Shown in pieces: positions 1-7,448 of a stretch of 53,415 bases of DNA. The stretch is taken from positions 1-53,415 of the forward strand of contig JAIXPW010000011.1 in the NCBI GenBank assembly GCA_027485995.1, read 5' to 3'. How positions within the stretch are numbered: the first letter of the stretch is position 1; each line of letters starts with the position of its first letter. The position numbers and the translations under genes are program-made. Source of the DNA: Verrucomicrobiaceae bacterium. GTDB lineage: Bacteria > Verrucomicrobiota > Verrucomicrobiia > Verrucomicrobiales > Akkermansiaceae. The notes below the pieces were generated by a model, which was not told where the DNA came from, did no database searches, and saw nothing but the letters and a program-made list of their open reading frames with translations.

Positions 1-1257
1 CTGATGGCGGTCGGCGATGACGCGCAGTCGATCTACTCCTGGCGCGGCGCGGACATGGAGCACATCCTGACCTTCCAGAAGCGCTATCCGGGATCGAAGG
101 TCTTCAAGATCGAGACCAATTACCGCAGCGTCCCTGAGATCCTCGAACTCTCGAACGCCGCCATCCGTGTCAACACCGCCCGCATCGACAAGGACCTGCG
201 CTCCTCACGCGAGGCCCTTGGGGTGAAGCCAGCGTTGGTGGCCCTGAACGATCCCTCCACCCAGGCGGCTTTCGTGGCCCAGCGGATGTTGGAGCTTCGC
301 GACGAGGGGATTCCGCTGGAGGAAATGGCGGTGCTTTACCGAGCCCACTTCCAGAGCCTTGAGATCCAGATGGAGCTCACCCTGCGCGGCATTCCGTTCA
401 CCATCACCAGCGGCCTGCGCTTCTTCGAGCAGGCCCACATCAAGGACGTTTCCGCCTTCCTGCGCTTCGTGACCAACCGCAAGGACGAGGTCAGTTTCAA
501 GCGGATGGTCCTGCTGCTGCCGGGCATCGGACCCGGCGGGGCGGAGAAGCTTTGGTCCGAGTGGCTGAAGACGGAGTTCGCGCAGCGCGATGAAATGCCT
601 GAGAAATGGTCGGAGTTCATGCTCACTTTCAAGGCTCCGAAGAAGGCGACCAAGCACTGGGAGCAGCTCTGTTACACGCTTGATGAGCTTTCTCCGAACG
701 GTCAGCTCGCCCGACCCTCCGCGATGCTCTTCAGCGTGCTCGAGGGCGTTTACGACGAGTATCTGAAAGAGAGCTACGACAACTACGAGAACCGTCGTAG
801 CGACATCGAGCAACTCATTTCCTATGGCGAGAGCTTCGATGACGTCGAGGAGTTCCTGGCCCAGCTCTCGCTCATGGGCTCCGCCGATGGTGAGCCTACG
901 GGCGACAAGAAGGCGAAGGATGACGAGTGCGTCGTGCTGTCCTCGATCCATCAGGCGAAGGGCTTGGAGTGGAAGGTCGTGTTTTTGATCTGGTTGGCCG
1001 ACGGACAGTTCCCGAACGGACGCATCCTGGAGGCGGACGACGACGCGATGCTGGAGGAGGAGCGGCGGCTGTTCTACGTCGCACTGACCCGCGCGAAGGA
1101 CGAACTCTACCTCAGCTACCCGATGATCAACCCGAAGTCCTACACCGGGGAAATCATCCAGCGCCCCTCACGCTTCCTGGACGAATGCCCGGCGGATCTC
1201 GTCGAAGAATGGAAGGTCGGCAGCAGCAGCGGCTGGGACGATGACGAGCCGTTTTGA
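1..1257 (+). CDS. UvrD/PcrA-type DNA helicase, C-terminal part (5' end outside window)
   Basis: Superfamily 1A ATP-dependent 3'-5' DNA helicase of the UvrD/Rep/PcrA group, which unwinds DNA in repair and replication restart. The frame is open from base 1, so the start codon and the N-terminal Walker A region lie outside the window. Visible helicase motifs, in order: VGDDAQSIYSWRGA (motif III) at residues 4-17, ETNYRSVPEIL (motif IV), SSIHQAKGLEWKVVF (motif V), and EERRLFYVALTRAKDELYL (motif VI) near the end, where the Arg residues contact ATP. Family members are usually 650-750 residues, so about 40% is missing. The tail ends in an acidic DDDEPF. Rep or PcrA cannot be separated from UvrD on this fragment. 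Confidence 0.93.
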   Translation: MMAVGDDAQSIYSWRGADMEHILTFQKRYPGSKVFKIETNYRSVPEILELSNAAIRVNTARIDKDLRSSREALGVKPALVALNDPSTQAAFVAQRMLELRDEGIPLEEMAVLYRAHFQSLEIQMELTLRGIPFTITSGLRFFEQAHIKDVSAFLRFVTNRKDEVSFKRMVLLLPGIGPGGAEKLWSEWLKTEFAQRDEMPEKWSEFMLTFKAPKKATKHWEQLCYTLDELSPNGQLARPSAMLFSVLEGVYDEYLKESYDNYENRRSDIEQLISYGESFDDVEEFLAQLSLMGSADGEPTGDKKAKDDECVVLSSIHQAKGLEWKVVFLIWLADGQFPNGRILEADDDAMLEEERRLFYVALTRAKDELYLSYPMINPKSYTGEIIQRPSRFLDECPADLVEEWKVGSSSGWDDDEPF

Positions 1258-1339
1258 GCTTCGTGGTTCCGCCTTTCAAGGGGGCTTCATGATCTGAAAA
1301 TGGGTGTGATTCTGCCGCTGCTGTGCTAGGAACGTTCAG

Positions 1340-2098
1340 ATGACCTTCGTTCAACTTCAAAAGATCCTTCAAATGACCTGGATGGCAGCCCTTGCCGGCT
1401 GCCTAGCGATGACCTCCTGCGACAAGCCGGGAGGCGAAAAAAAGGCGGAAGCCGAGCGTAAGGCACGGGAGTCCGCCCCTCCCACACCGCGGAGGCCGGC
1501 CATCAAGATCGAGGAGGTGCCGTCACCGCCGCAAGCGACCTGGACGGTGAAAGCGGGAGACGATGCGGGCAAGATTGCGACGGAGATATACGGACATCGG
1601 GTGATGGCGGGACTTCTCACGATGTTCAACGAAATCACCCCACTCGAACGACTGACCGAGGGGCGGGTATTGAAGACCCCATCGATTGCCAAGATGTTTC
1701 ATGAAGCGAACCCCAGTTCGGACGAGCTTCCTATCCTCTATCAGCTGGTGAAGGATTACTCGGATTTCGGTGCGCTGCTGCCTGACTACCTGGAGCAGAG
1801 GAAGGCCCAACAAAAGAGTCCGGAGGCTGGAACGATCACCCTCAAGCCTGAGACGGAGGCGGAGCTGAAGCGCTTGGCGGATTCCGTGGAGGCGGGAGGC
1901 AAGGAGATCGAGATCGCATCCTCCAAGGAACCCGTCCGGAAGGCGATCAATGGGCAACTCCAACAGGTGGCAACCCAGCTTCGCGCGCTCGCGACCGGTG
2001 CGGTGGATGCGGAAGGAAAGGATTACGAGCAGGTTCACCTGCACATGGCCTTTGCGTTCCGGGCTTCGCTGGCTTGGATGAAAAAAACGGCTCAATGA
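1340..2098 (+). CDS. LysM-domain lipoprotein
   Basis: Predicted envelope lipoprotein of 252 residues. The N-terminus has a short hydrophobic stretch with two possible lipobox cysteines, LAGC (about residue 21) and MTSC (about residue 27), followed by a charged linker rich in Lys, Glu and Pro. A LysM-like peptidoglycan-binding domain follows at about residues 68-115: it starts WTVKAGDDAGKIATEIYG, has an internal N in the usual place, and ends at a Leu-x-x-Pro segment. The rest (about 120-252) is predicted helical and unrecognised. An AGGAA lies about 7 nt before ATG 1340, which supports this start; ATG 1373 is an in-frame alternative that makes a cleaner signal peptide. The gene stands alone downstream of the helicase. 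Confidence 0.72.
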   Translation: MTFVQLQKILQMTWMAALAGCLAMTSCDKPGGEKKAEAERKARESAPPTPRRPAIKIEEVPSPPQATWTVKAGDDAGKIATEIYGHRVMAGLLTMFNEITPLERLTEGRVLKTPSIAKMFHEANPSSDELPILYQLVKDYSDFGALLPDYLEQRKAQQKSPEAGTITLKPETEAELKRLADSVEAGGKEIEIASSKEPVRKAINGQLQQVATQLRALATGAVDAEGKDYEQVHLHMAFAFRASLAWMKKTAQ

Positions 2099-2366
2099 GG
2101 AGAGCGGACCCGTTTTGGACGGATCTTCATTGGGAACCGCAGGGGCCCTCCCTCCTCCATCGGCAAGCATCTTCCTGTCTGGTCTCTCCGGCGCTCTCCG
2201 CAACATGTGACACTGATGGACCTGGATCTCGCTGGCCCCTGGCGGTCACTGCGAAATGGCCAAGCACCGGGGAACCTCACACCTTCGTGCCGCAGATCTG
2301 GGAAGGGATGCAGGATCAAAGGTCATGGTTCATCACGACAAGTCTTCGGACAAGATTGAGGAAACC

Positions 2367-2831
2367 ATGAAGACACGCCTCGCCACTCCGGATGATGTGC
2401 CAAAACTTTGCATGCTTCTTGGGCTGTTATTCGAACAAGAGGCCGAGTTTTGCGCCGATCATGCACGACAGGAAGCTGGTCTCAGGATGATCCTGGAGAA
2501 TCCAGTTTACGGTCAGATCATGGTGGGTTGTGTTGACGGTGAGATTGTAGGAATGGTGACCCTGCTTTACACGGTGAGCACTTTCATGGGCAAGAAGGTG
2601 GCGATCATCGAAGATATGGTCGTCTTTCCTGAGTGCAGAGGAAAGGGATTCGGAGATGGGATTCTGGAGGCGGCAATCCTGCATGCTCGCGAGGTGGGTT
2701 GTGGAAGGGTTACATTGTTGACTGATGACGTGAATCATTCCGCGATCAGATTTTATGAGCGATCGGGATTTTCGAAATCCGCCATGATTCCACTTCGCAT
2801 CATTTTGGATGAAAGCCACGAAGCCCGGTAA
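2367..2831 (+). CDS. GNAT family N-acetyltransferase
   Basis: Acetyl-CoA-dependent N-acetyltransferase of the GNAT fold, 154 residues, substrate unknown. The N-terminus MKTRLATPDDVPKL is the usual beta1-alpha1 opening. Motif A is MVVFPECRGKGFGDG, with the R-x-x-G-x-G pyrophosphate loop, and motif B is NHSAIRFYERSGF. The start is set at ATG 2367 because TTGAGG sits 5-10 nt upstream and the family N-terminus begins exactly there; the open frame runs back to 2256 but that extension looks non-coding. It stands apart from its neighbours, with about 270 nt before it. Base composition looks lower in G+C than the flanking genes, so recent acquisition is possible but not shown. Confidence 0.85.
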   Translation: MKTRLATPDDVPKLCMLLGLLFEQEAEFCADHARQEAGLRMILENPVYGQIMVGCVDGEIVGMVTLLYTVSTFMGKKVAIIEDMVVFPECRGKGFGDGILEAAILHAREVGCGRVTLLTDDVNHSAIRFYERSGFSKSAMIPLRIILDESHEAR

Positions 2832-3187
2832 GCGGCGTAGACGGCAATGGCGTCCTTCCTTGATTTCTGGCTTTCCTCCCTGCGGTGGATGGCCTATCCA
2901 CTGCTCCGCCGGTCACCGCATGCTGAACGCGATATCCAATTTGTTCCTCGCCTTGTCGTCGCTCGTTGCTGCGGGTGAGGGCACGCTGGCTTCGCCGATC
3001 AGGACCAGTGGGCAGTTCAACCAGTATCGACGTATCGTCCTTTTCATTTCGACCGTCTCCAAACGCAAAGAGGAAGTCGACAGAATCCGACACGCCTTCG
3101 CTCCTCCCGGATACGCGGTCGCTGAGCTTGATGGCGTTCGGTGACTCCTTTTTTCAAGAGACATCATCACTCAACTACAAAGACTCC
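2832..3187. other. Intergenic region, no supported gene
   Basis: 356 nt between the acetyltransferase and the ThuA gene. Short open frames on both strands cross it, but none has a recognisable domain, ribosome binding site or sensible start. The open frame of the ThuA protein continues upstream to 2966 but lacks family similarity before 3188. No hairpin terminator with a T-tract was found by eye. Confidence 0.5.
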
Positions 3188-4012
3188 ATGAGAATCGCGA
3201 TTGCATTTGTCACGTCACTCTTCCTGCTCACCGACGCGCTGCCCGCGCACGACACCGTGCCGGCTTCGAACGGTCCCGGCCTCAAGGTGTTGGTGTATTC
3301 CAACACAGGGTATTACCGCCACGTAGATATCCCCAAGATCAACCGGTGGCTGGTCCTTCTCGGGCAAGAAAGCGGGTTCGAGGTGGATGTCACCGAGCAT
3401 TGGAAGGACATGCGCGCTGAGGAACTGAGCCGCTACGACGTCCTGGTGCTGAACAATGCCAACGAACTCGACCTGGTCCTGCCCGAGGAGCAGCGCAAGG
3501 CAGTGGAGGAATGGTTCACCAAGGGGAAGAAGGGCATCGTGGGCCTGCACGCCGCGTTGGTGCATCAGACGAAGTGGCCGTGGCTGTGTCAGCTCGGCGG
3601 CTGCGATTTCAACAGCGACTCCGACTTCAGCAGGGCGAAGGTGACGGTCGATCCTGCGGCGAAAGAGCATCCCTCAGTGAAGGGGCAGCCCGCTGAGTTC
3701 TGGATCGAGGCCGACTGGACCAATCACGACCGCTCGGTGACCGGCCTGCCGGGATTCCAAGTCCTCCTGCGAGTGGACGAGACCACTTACGAACCTGTGC
3801 GCGACTACTTCAAGACCCGCGACGGCAAGCCGATGGGCAAGGATCATCCGATCGCGTGGACGCACCAGACGGCGGAAGGAGGTCGCTTCTTCTACACCGA
3901 GTTCGGCCACGACTTGCGCTCGCTTGGCACGCCGTTCGCGCGGCAGCATATCCTTGAGGCCATCCGCTGGGCAGCGAACAAGGCGCCACAACCCACATCC
4001 CAGCCGAAGTAA
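3188..4012 (+). CDS. Secreted ThuA-like domain protein
   Basis: Predicted exported protein of the ThuA family (class I glutamine-amidotransferase-like fold), 274 residues, common in Verrucomicrobia and Planctomycetes beside sugar-metabolism genes. The signal peptide is MRIAIAFVTSLFLLTDALPA. The domain starts LKVLVYSNTGYYRH, followed by YDVLVLNNAN, GIVGLHAALVH at the position of the family's nucleophile-elbow-like strand, PIAWTHQ, and GRFFYTEFGHD near the end, all typical ThuA landmarks. The catalytic Cys of true amidotransferases is absent, as usual in the family, and the biochemical activity is unknown. ATG 3188 is chosen because the signal peptide starts there; no strong Shine-Dalgarno is present. 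It is not obviously linked to the distant glycan cluster. Confidence 0.82.
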   Translation: MRIAIAFVTSLFLLTDALPAHDTVPASNGPGLKVLVYSNTGYYRHVDIPKINRWLVLLGQESGFEVDVTEHWKDMRAEELSRYDVLVLNNANELDLVLPEEQRKAVEEWFTKGKKGIVGLHAALVHQTKWPWLCQLGGCDFNSDSDFSRAKVTVDPAAKEHPSVKGQPAEFWIEADWTNHDRSVTGLPGFQVLLRVDETTYEPVRDYFKTRDGKPMGKDHPIAWTHQTAEGGRFFYTEFGHDLRSLGTPFARQHILEAIRWAANKAPQPTSQPK

Positions 4013-4268
4013 CCTCAGGCCCGGTGCGCCGGGTAAATCGCCCCGTCATGGGTCTTGTCCTCGCGGCTGCAGTCTCCGCGGCCACCGAAGATGTGGTCAT
4101 GAAATGGCTCCCCAGGGAGGCCTGGTTCAGCAGGCCGCGCCTCCCAACGGGCCATAGGCTTTTCAATTTCACTCCAATCGCCTTCCAATCGCGCCCGGCG
4201 GAGCGCCCAAACCTTGCCGGAATCGAAGCACCTCAGACGGGGTGTTTCTCTGGCTGACACGAAGAGTA

Positions 4269-4353
4269 GCCCGAAGGCATGGACCCTAAAAGAATCGGGC
4301 AAGGGTATCGTGGGGAGGGCTTTGAACCTGCCCCACAGCTTGCACTCATGAGT
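4269..4353. other. Cluster of short inverted repeats (possible structured RNA or operator)
   Basis: Three adjacent dyads: GCCCGA (4269-4274) with TCGGGC (4295-4300); GTGGGG (4310-4315) with CCCCAC (4331-4336), which can extend by two more G-C pairs across a mismatch; and the perfect palindrome ACTCATGAGT (4344-4353). They lie in non-coding DNA just before the TTGCAC element. No T-tract follows, so they are not canonical terminators. The function is unknown. Confidence 0.35.
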
Positions 4354-4381
4354 GAGAAGTCTACTGCCACAAGGGAAAGCC

Positions 4382-4515
4382 TAGGGTGCAACCGACTTGC
4401 ACCCCCACTTGCACAACTGCAACCGGAATGCGTGCACACAGGGGGCGATTCAGAGCCCCTGCTTGCACCGTTACAGGGGGGGCAGCAAGCAAGTTTACCT
4501 TAGGTTGCACCCCTA
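4382..4515. repeat. TTGCAC-rich element bounded by inverted repeats
   Basis: Short element with terminal inverted repeats: GGGTGCAACC at 4384-4393 and its exact complement GGTTGCACCC at 4503-4512, nearly extending to TAGGGTGCAACC / GGTTGCACCCCTA. Between and just after them TTGCAC recurs several times, for example TTGCACCCCC near 4397, TTGCACAACTGCAA near 4409, and TTGCACCCCC again near 4519. The size (about 130 bp) and lack of coding suit a MITE- or REP-like element or a multi-site operator. Copy number elsewhere cannot be seen from this window. Confidence 0.45.
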
Positions 4516-5066
4516 CACTTGCACCCCCTGAAAGGCCCGGAATTGTCCTCCTGATTCTCACCCACGACCAGACCGCCTAACAAATCCGACAAGCTGGCGG
4601 TGATTCTCAATTTGGCAGAGTGTTCCTAGTCGTGAGCCCGGGCAGCTATCCGACCGCACCGGGCAGGTTCGTCATCCATCTGATCGAGTGTCCTAGCACG
4701 CAGGACGCTGCCGTGGATTGCAGGCCAGAGATCCTGCTTACGTTGCTGAATTGCCCGGTAATTGGGCCGGTGCTGTTTTGAGTCGGTTTTACCTGCGATG
4801 GCGAAAATCATAAGTTCCACCCATCCCCCCACCGATGTCCCATCCTCCAGTGAAAACTCCCGCGCGATTCGCCTTCACTCGGGTGGCCTTGCTGACCTAA
4901 ATACGCTCCAACCTCCCCACACTACAATACACGATACCGTCCAACTCCTTCCAAATCAACTTCTCGACGGAATTTTGTGACAACCACAGTCGTGGAAAGG
5001 CGGGTGACTTCCTGAAGGAAATTCTTGCATTTCTTCAACCCATGCGAAGTCATCTTCAGAAGTCTA

Positions 5067-5951
5067 ATGAGACTTGTAGACACCACCGACGCCCGCGCCC
5101 ATGCGGGCATGCGAACCCTCTGCAGCAGCGGAGAGGAACACGAATCCCGGTTGGCCGAAAAGTTTAGAATCCATCTGGTTGGAATGTACTATGCAGACGT
5201 TGGCCCTGAATGGGGCTCTGATGGAAAACAACAGGCCGACTACCTGCACCACATCGAGGTCGTCCTCTCCGGACGGCGCACGGTGGTCCACAACCGCAAG
5301 GCCTACGAACTGAAACCCGGACAGGTCTGGTACCTTCCAGGCAACACGCCGGTCGAGAGGCAGTGCGGCGAGTGGTGCGAGGTCCTGTTTTTCAAACTCT
5401 CCTGCGAGTGGCTGCCGGGAGTGGATCCGCTGCTTGACTGGCCTGACCGTGAACCACGCCTGATCCAGGAGGGGGAACTCTCCGACTGGCGCAAGTGGCT
5501 GGAACCAGACCAGACAATCAGCGTCGCCGACCTGCTTTGGCTGCGCGGGCAACTGCTGCTCTGGACGACCCGTGCGGTCCCGGAGATCGGCGAGGTGATC
5601 GCGAGACACCTTGAGACACACACCCAGTTCACCGAGGTCTTCCGCTTCATCGAATCCAACCTGGGGGCCGACCTACGCATCGCCTCGCTGGCCGAGGTTT
5701 ACCGGACCACACAGGACGCGTTCTCCATCGCCTTCAAGCGGAGCATCGGATTGAGCCCGAAGGAATACCTGATGAGACGGCTCAATCAGGAGGCCCTGCA
5801 ACAGGTCATCAACACCAATCTCCACATCAAGGAGATCGCTGAGAAACTGAGATTCAGCGACGAATACTACTTCAGCCGCTTCTTCCAGAAACTCAACGGC
5901 ACGCCACCCTCAAGATACCGGCGGGATTTCAGGTCCTCCACCAAGAGCTGA
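5067..5951 (+). CDS. AraC/XylS-family transcriptional regulator
   Basis: Sugar-responsive DNA-binding regulator of the AraC type, 294 residues from ATG 5067. The N-terminal half is cupin-like, with HHIEVVLSGRRTVVHNRKAY and KPGQVWYLPGNTPV, the usual sensory fold. The C-terminal 100 residues carry the double helix-turn-helix: LRIASLAEVYRTTQDAFSIA (first HTH) and IKEIAEKLRFSDEYYFSRFF (second HTH), ending in the standard GTPPSRYRRDF. A TTG at 5025 with a better GAAGGA upstream is an alternative start, adding 14 residues. It converges tail to tail with the transporter gene, 14 bp apart, at the 3' end of the 40 kb hydrolase cluster, and is the best candidate to control that cluster through the operator-like repeats at 46698-46726. 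Confidence 0.9.
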   Translation: MRLVDTTDARAHAGMRTLCSSGEEHESRLAEKFRIHLVGMYYADVGPEWGSDGKQQADYLHHIEVVLSGRRTVVHNRKAYELKPGQVWYLPGNTPVERQCGEWCEVLFFKLSCEWLPGVDPLLDWPDREPRLIQEGELSDWRKWLEPDQTISVADLLWLRGQLLLWTTRAVPEIGEVIARHLETHTQFTEVFRFIESNLGADLRIASLAEVYRTTQDAFSIAFKRSIGLSPKEYLMRRLNQEALQQVINTNLHIKEIAEKLRFSDEYYFSRFFQKLNGTPPSRYRRDFRSSTKS

Positions 5952-5965
5952 AGGGCCGGCAGAAC

Positions 5966-7417
5966 TCAGGACGTACGATCCCTGATCTGCTCAAGGCGCT
6001 CCCGGGTGATCGGATATCGACGGATGGCGAGCAGCGAAACGAGGCAGATCGCCGCGCCGACGACGAAGGTGACCAGGCCGAGGTTCCAGATCACCTGCGA
6101 TGTCTGGGTGACAGCCTTGCCATCCTTCGGCACCTGGTAGCCGATGCCGCTGAGGCACCAGCCCGACACGATGAGGCTGAACGAGATCGCCATCCGCATG
6201 GCGAGGCTGAAGACCGACGAGTAACCGCCGTCCTTGACCTCGCCGGTCTTCAGTCGGCGCACCTCGCTCACGTCCGCCATCATCGCGGTGGAAACGGGCA
6301 GCATGATGCCGTTTCCGAACCAGTAGGAAGCATGGAAAAGCACGAATAGGATCAAGGCGAGCGGCAGCGTGGTTCCTCCGACGACGAGGGTGGCGTCCGG
6401 CTTCACCAGACCTGTTAGAAACAGCGCGGCGAGCATGAGGTTCCCGGCAATGCTGATGACGCCGCCGATGAGCACCGCGCCCTTCTTGTCGAAGCGCTTG
6501 GTGATCCCCATCGAGACCAGCGCACCCAGCGCCATGCCGATCATCGTGCTGCCGTGGGCGATGGATTTCTGCCAGGAGGGGAATTTCATGAAGTCGTCGT
6601 ACACGAACATCTGCAGCGAGCTCACGATGACCATGCCGGCACAGACGATAAAGATGAAGGCGAACACCCATCGCGGATTCGAATCGGCGAGGATGGTCTT
6701 CATCTCATGAAAGAACTTCCTCAACCATCCCTGATCCGAGGCGCGCGGAACATGGCTGGTGTCCTCGCGCCAGCGGAAGGTGAAGACGCATACAAGCACC
6801 ACGAAAACCGCAGTGGCGATGGCAAAGGTCCCACCCATATGATGGTAGTTCGCCTCGACCGTGGTGGCCTGTTCGTTGCCCTTGCCTCCGAAGAAGAACA
6901 CCCAGCCCATGGCGGGACCGGCGAAGTTGGCGGCCATGTTGAAGACCTGGCGGATTCCCTGGATGCGGGAGCGGCCCTGATAGTCCGTGCACATCTCGAA
7001 GCCGAGGGCCATGTAGGGAATGAAGAACATGGTCAGTCCCGTGCGCAGCAGCAGGTTCATCACGACGAGATACCAGAAGATCCCCATCTGGCTGCCACGG
7101 CTGAATTCGGGTACCGTCCAGATCAGGTAGGAGCAGAGCGCCATCAGCGAGCCACCGAGGAGCATGTAGGGATGGCGCCTGCCCCATTGGCTGCGGGTGT
7201 TGTCGCTGATGTGCCCCATCACCGGCTCGGTGACAGCCTCCCAGAAGACGGAAAGGGACATCGCCAGTCCGGCCCAGGTGGGATCAAGGCCCAGGGACTT
7301 GGTGTAGAACAGCAAGGCGAAGTTGAAAATGCCGTTCATCACGAGCGAGTTCGCACACTCGCCCAGCGAATAGGTGAGCATGCTCCCGGTGGAGCAGGTT
7401 TTGGGTTTCTGAGTCAT
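5966..7417 (-). CDS. GPH-family (MelB-like) sugar:cation symporter
   Basis: Inner-membrane secondary transporter of the glycoside-pentoside-hexuronide:cation symporter family within the MFS, 483 residues, with about twelve hydrophobic segments. The family signature between helices 2 and 3 is visible as MGHISDNTRSQWGRRHPYML, together with LSVFWEAVTEPVMG, whose polar/acidic residues serve cation binding in MelB. ATG 7417 is preferred to the frame's first start at 7471 because the upstream stretch is polar and unlike the family. It is the last gene of the cluster, 31 nt after the GH29-like gene, so it probably imports the sugar released by the hydrolases. The substrate is inferred (fucose, rhamnose or a small oligosaccharide), since this family is not FucP or RhaT. 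Confidence 0.88.
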   Translation of the reverse strand: MTQKPKTCSTGSMLTYSLGECANSLVMNGIFNFALLFYTKSLGLDPTWAGLAMSLSVFWEAVTEPVMGHISDNTRSQWGRRHPYMLLGGSLMALCSYLIWTVPEFSRGSQMGIFWYLVVMNLLLRTGLTMFFIPYMALGFEMCTDYQGRSRIQGIRQVFNMAANFAGPAMGWVFFFGGKGNEQATTVEANYHHMGGTFAIATAVFVVLVCVFTFRWREDTSHVPRASDQGWLRKFFHEMKTILADSNPRWVFAFIFIVCAGMVIVSSLQMFVYDDFMKFPSWQKSIAHGSTMIGMALGALVSMGITKRFDKKGAVLIGGVISIAGNLMLAALFLTGLVKPDATLVVGGTTLPLALILFVLFHASYWFGNGIMLPVSTAMMADVSEVRRLKTGEVKDGGYSSVFSLAMRMAISFSLIVSGWCLSGIGYQVPKDGKAVTQTSQVIWNLGLVTFVVGAAICLVSLLAIRRYPITRERLEQIRDRTS

Positions 7418-7448
7418 GGATTTTAAGTCGAAAGGATGATGCTGGGGA

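Larger units (their letters stand above)
4013..5066. other. 1 kb gene-poor region upstream of the AraC gene
   Basis: No open frame here resembles a protein family. The region holds two hairpins and a palindrome (4269-4353) and a compact TTGCAC inverted-repeat element (4382-4515), listed separately. The remainder (4540-5010) appears unremarkable; it must contain the promoter of the AraC-type gene, but no convincing -35/-10 pair was found by eye. Confidence 0.5.

Noticed and set aside
2809..3144. Short plus-strand frame upstream of the ThuA gene
   Set aside because: No family resemblance, no ribosome binding site, and overlapping frames on the other strand are equally open; left as intergenic.
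4382..4535. TTGCAC repeats as a CRISPR array
   Set aside because: The repeated unit is only 6-10 bp, spacing is irregular, orientations are mixed, and no cas gene is present.
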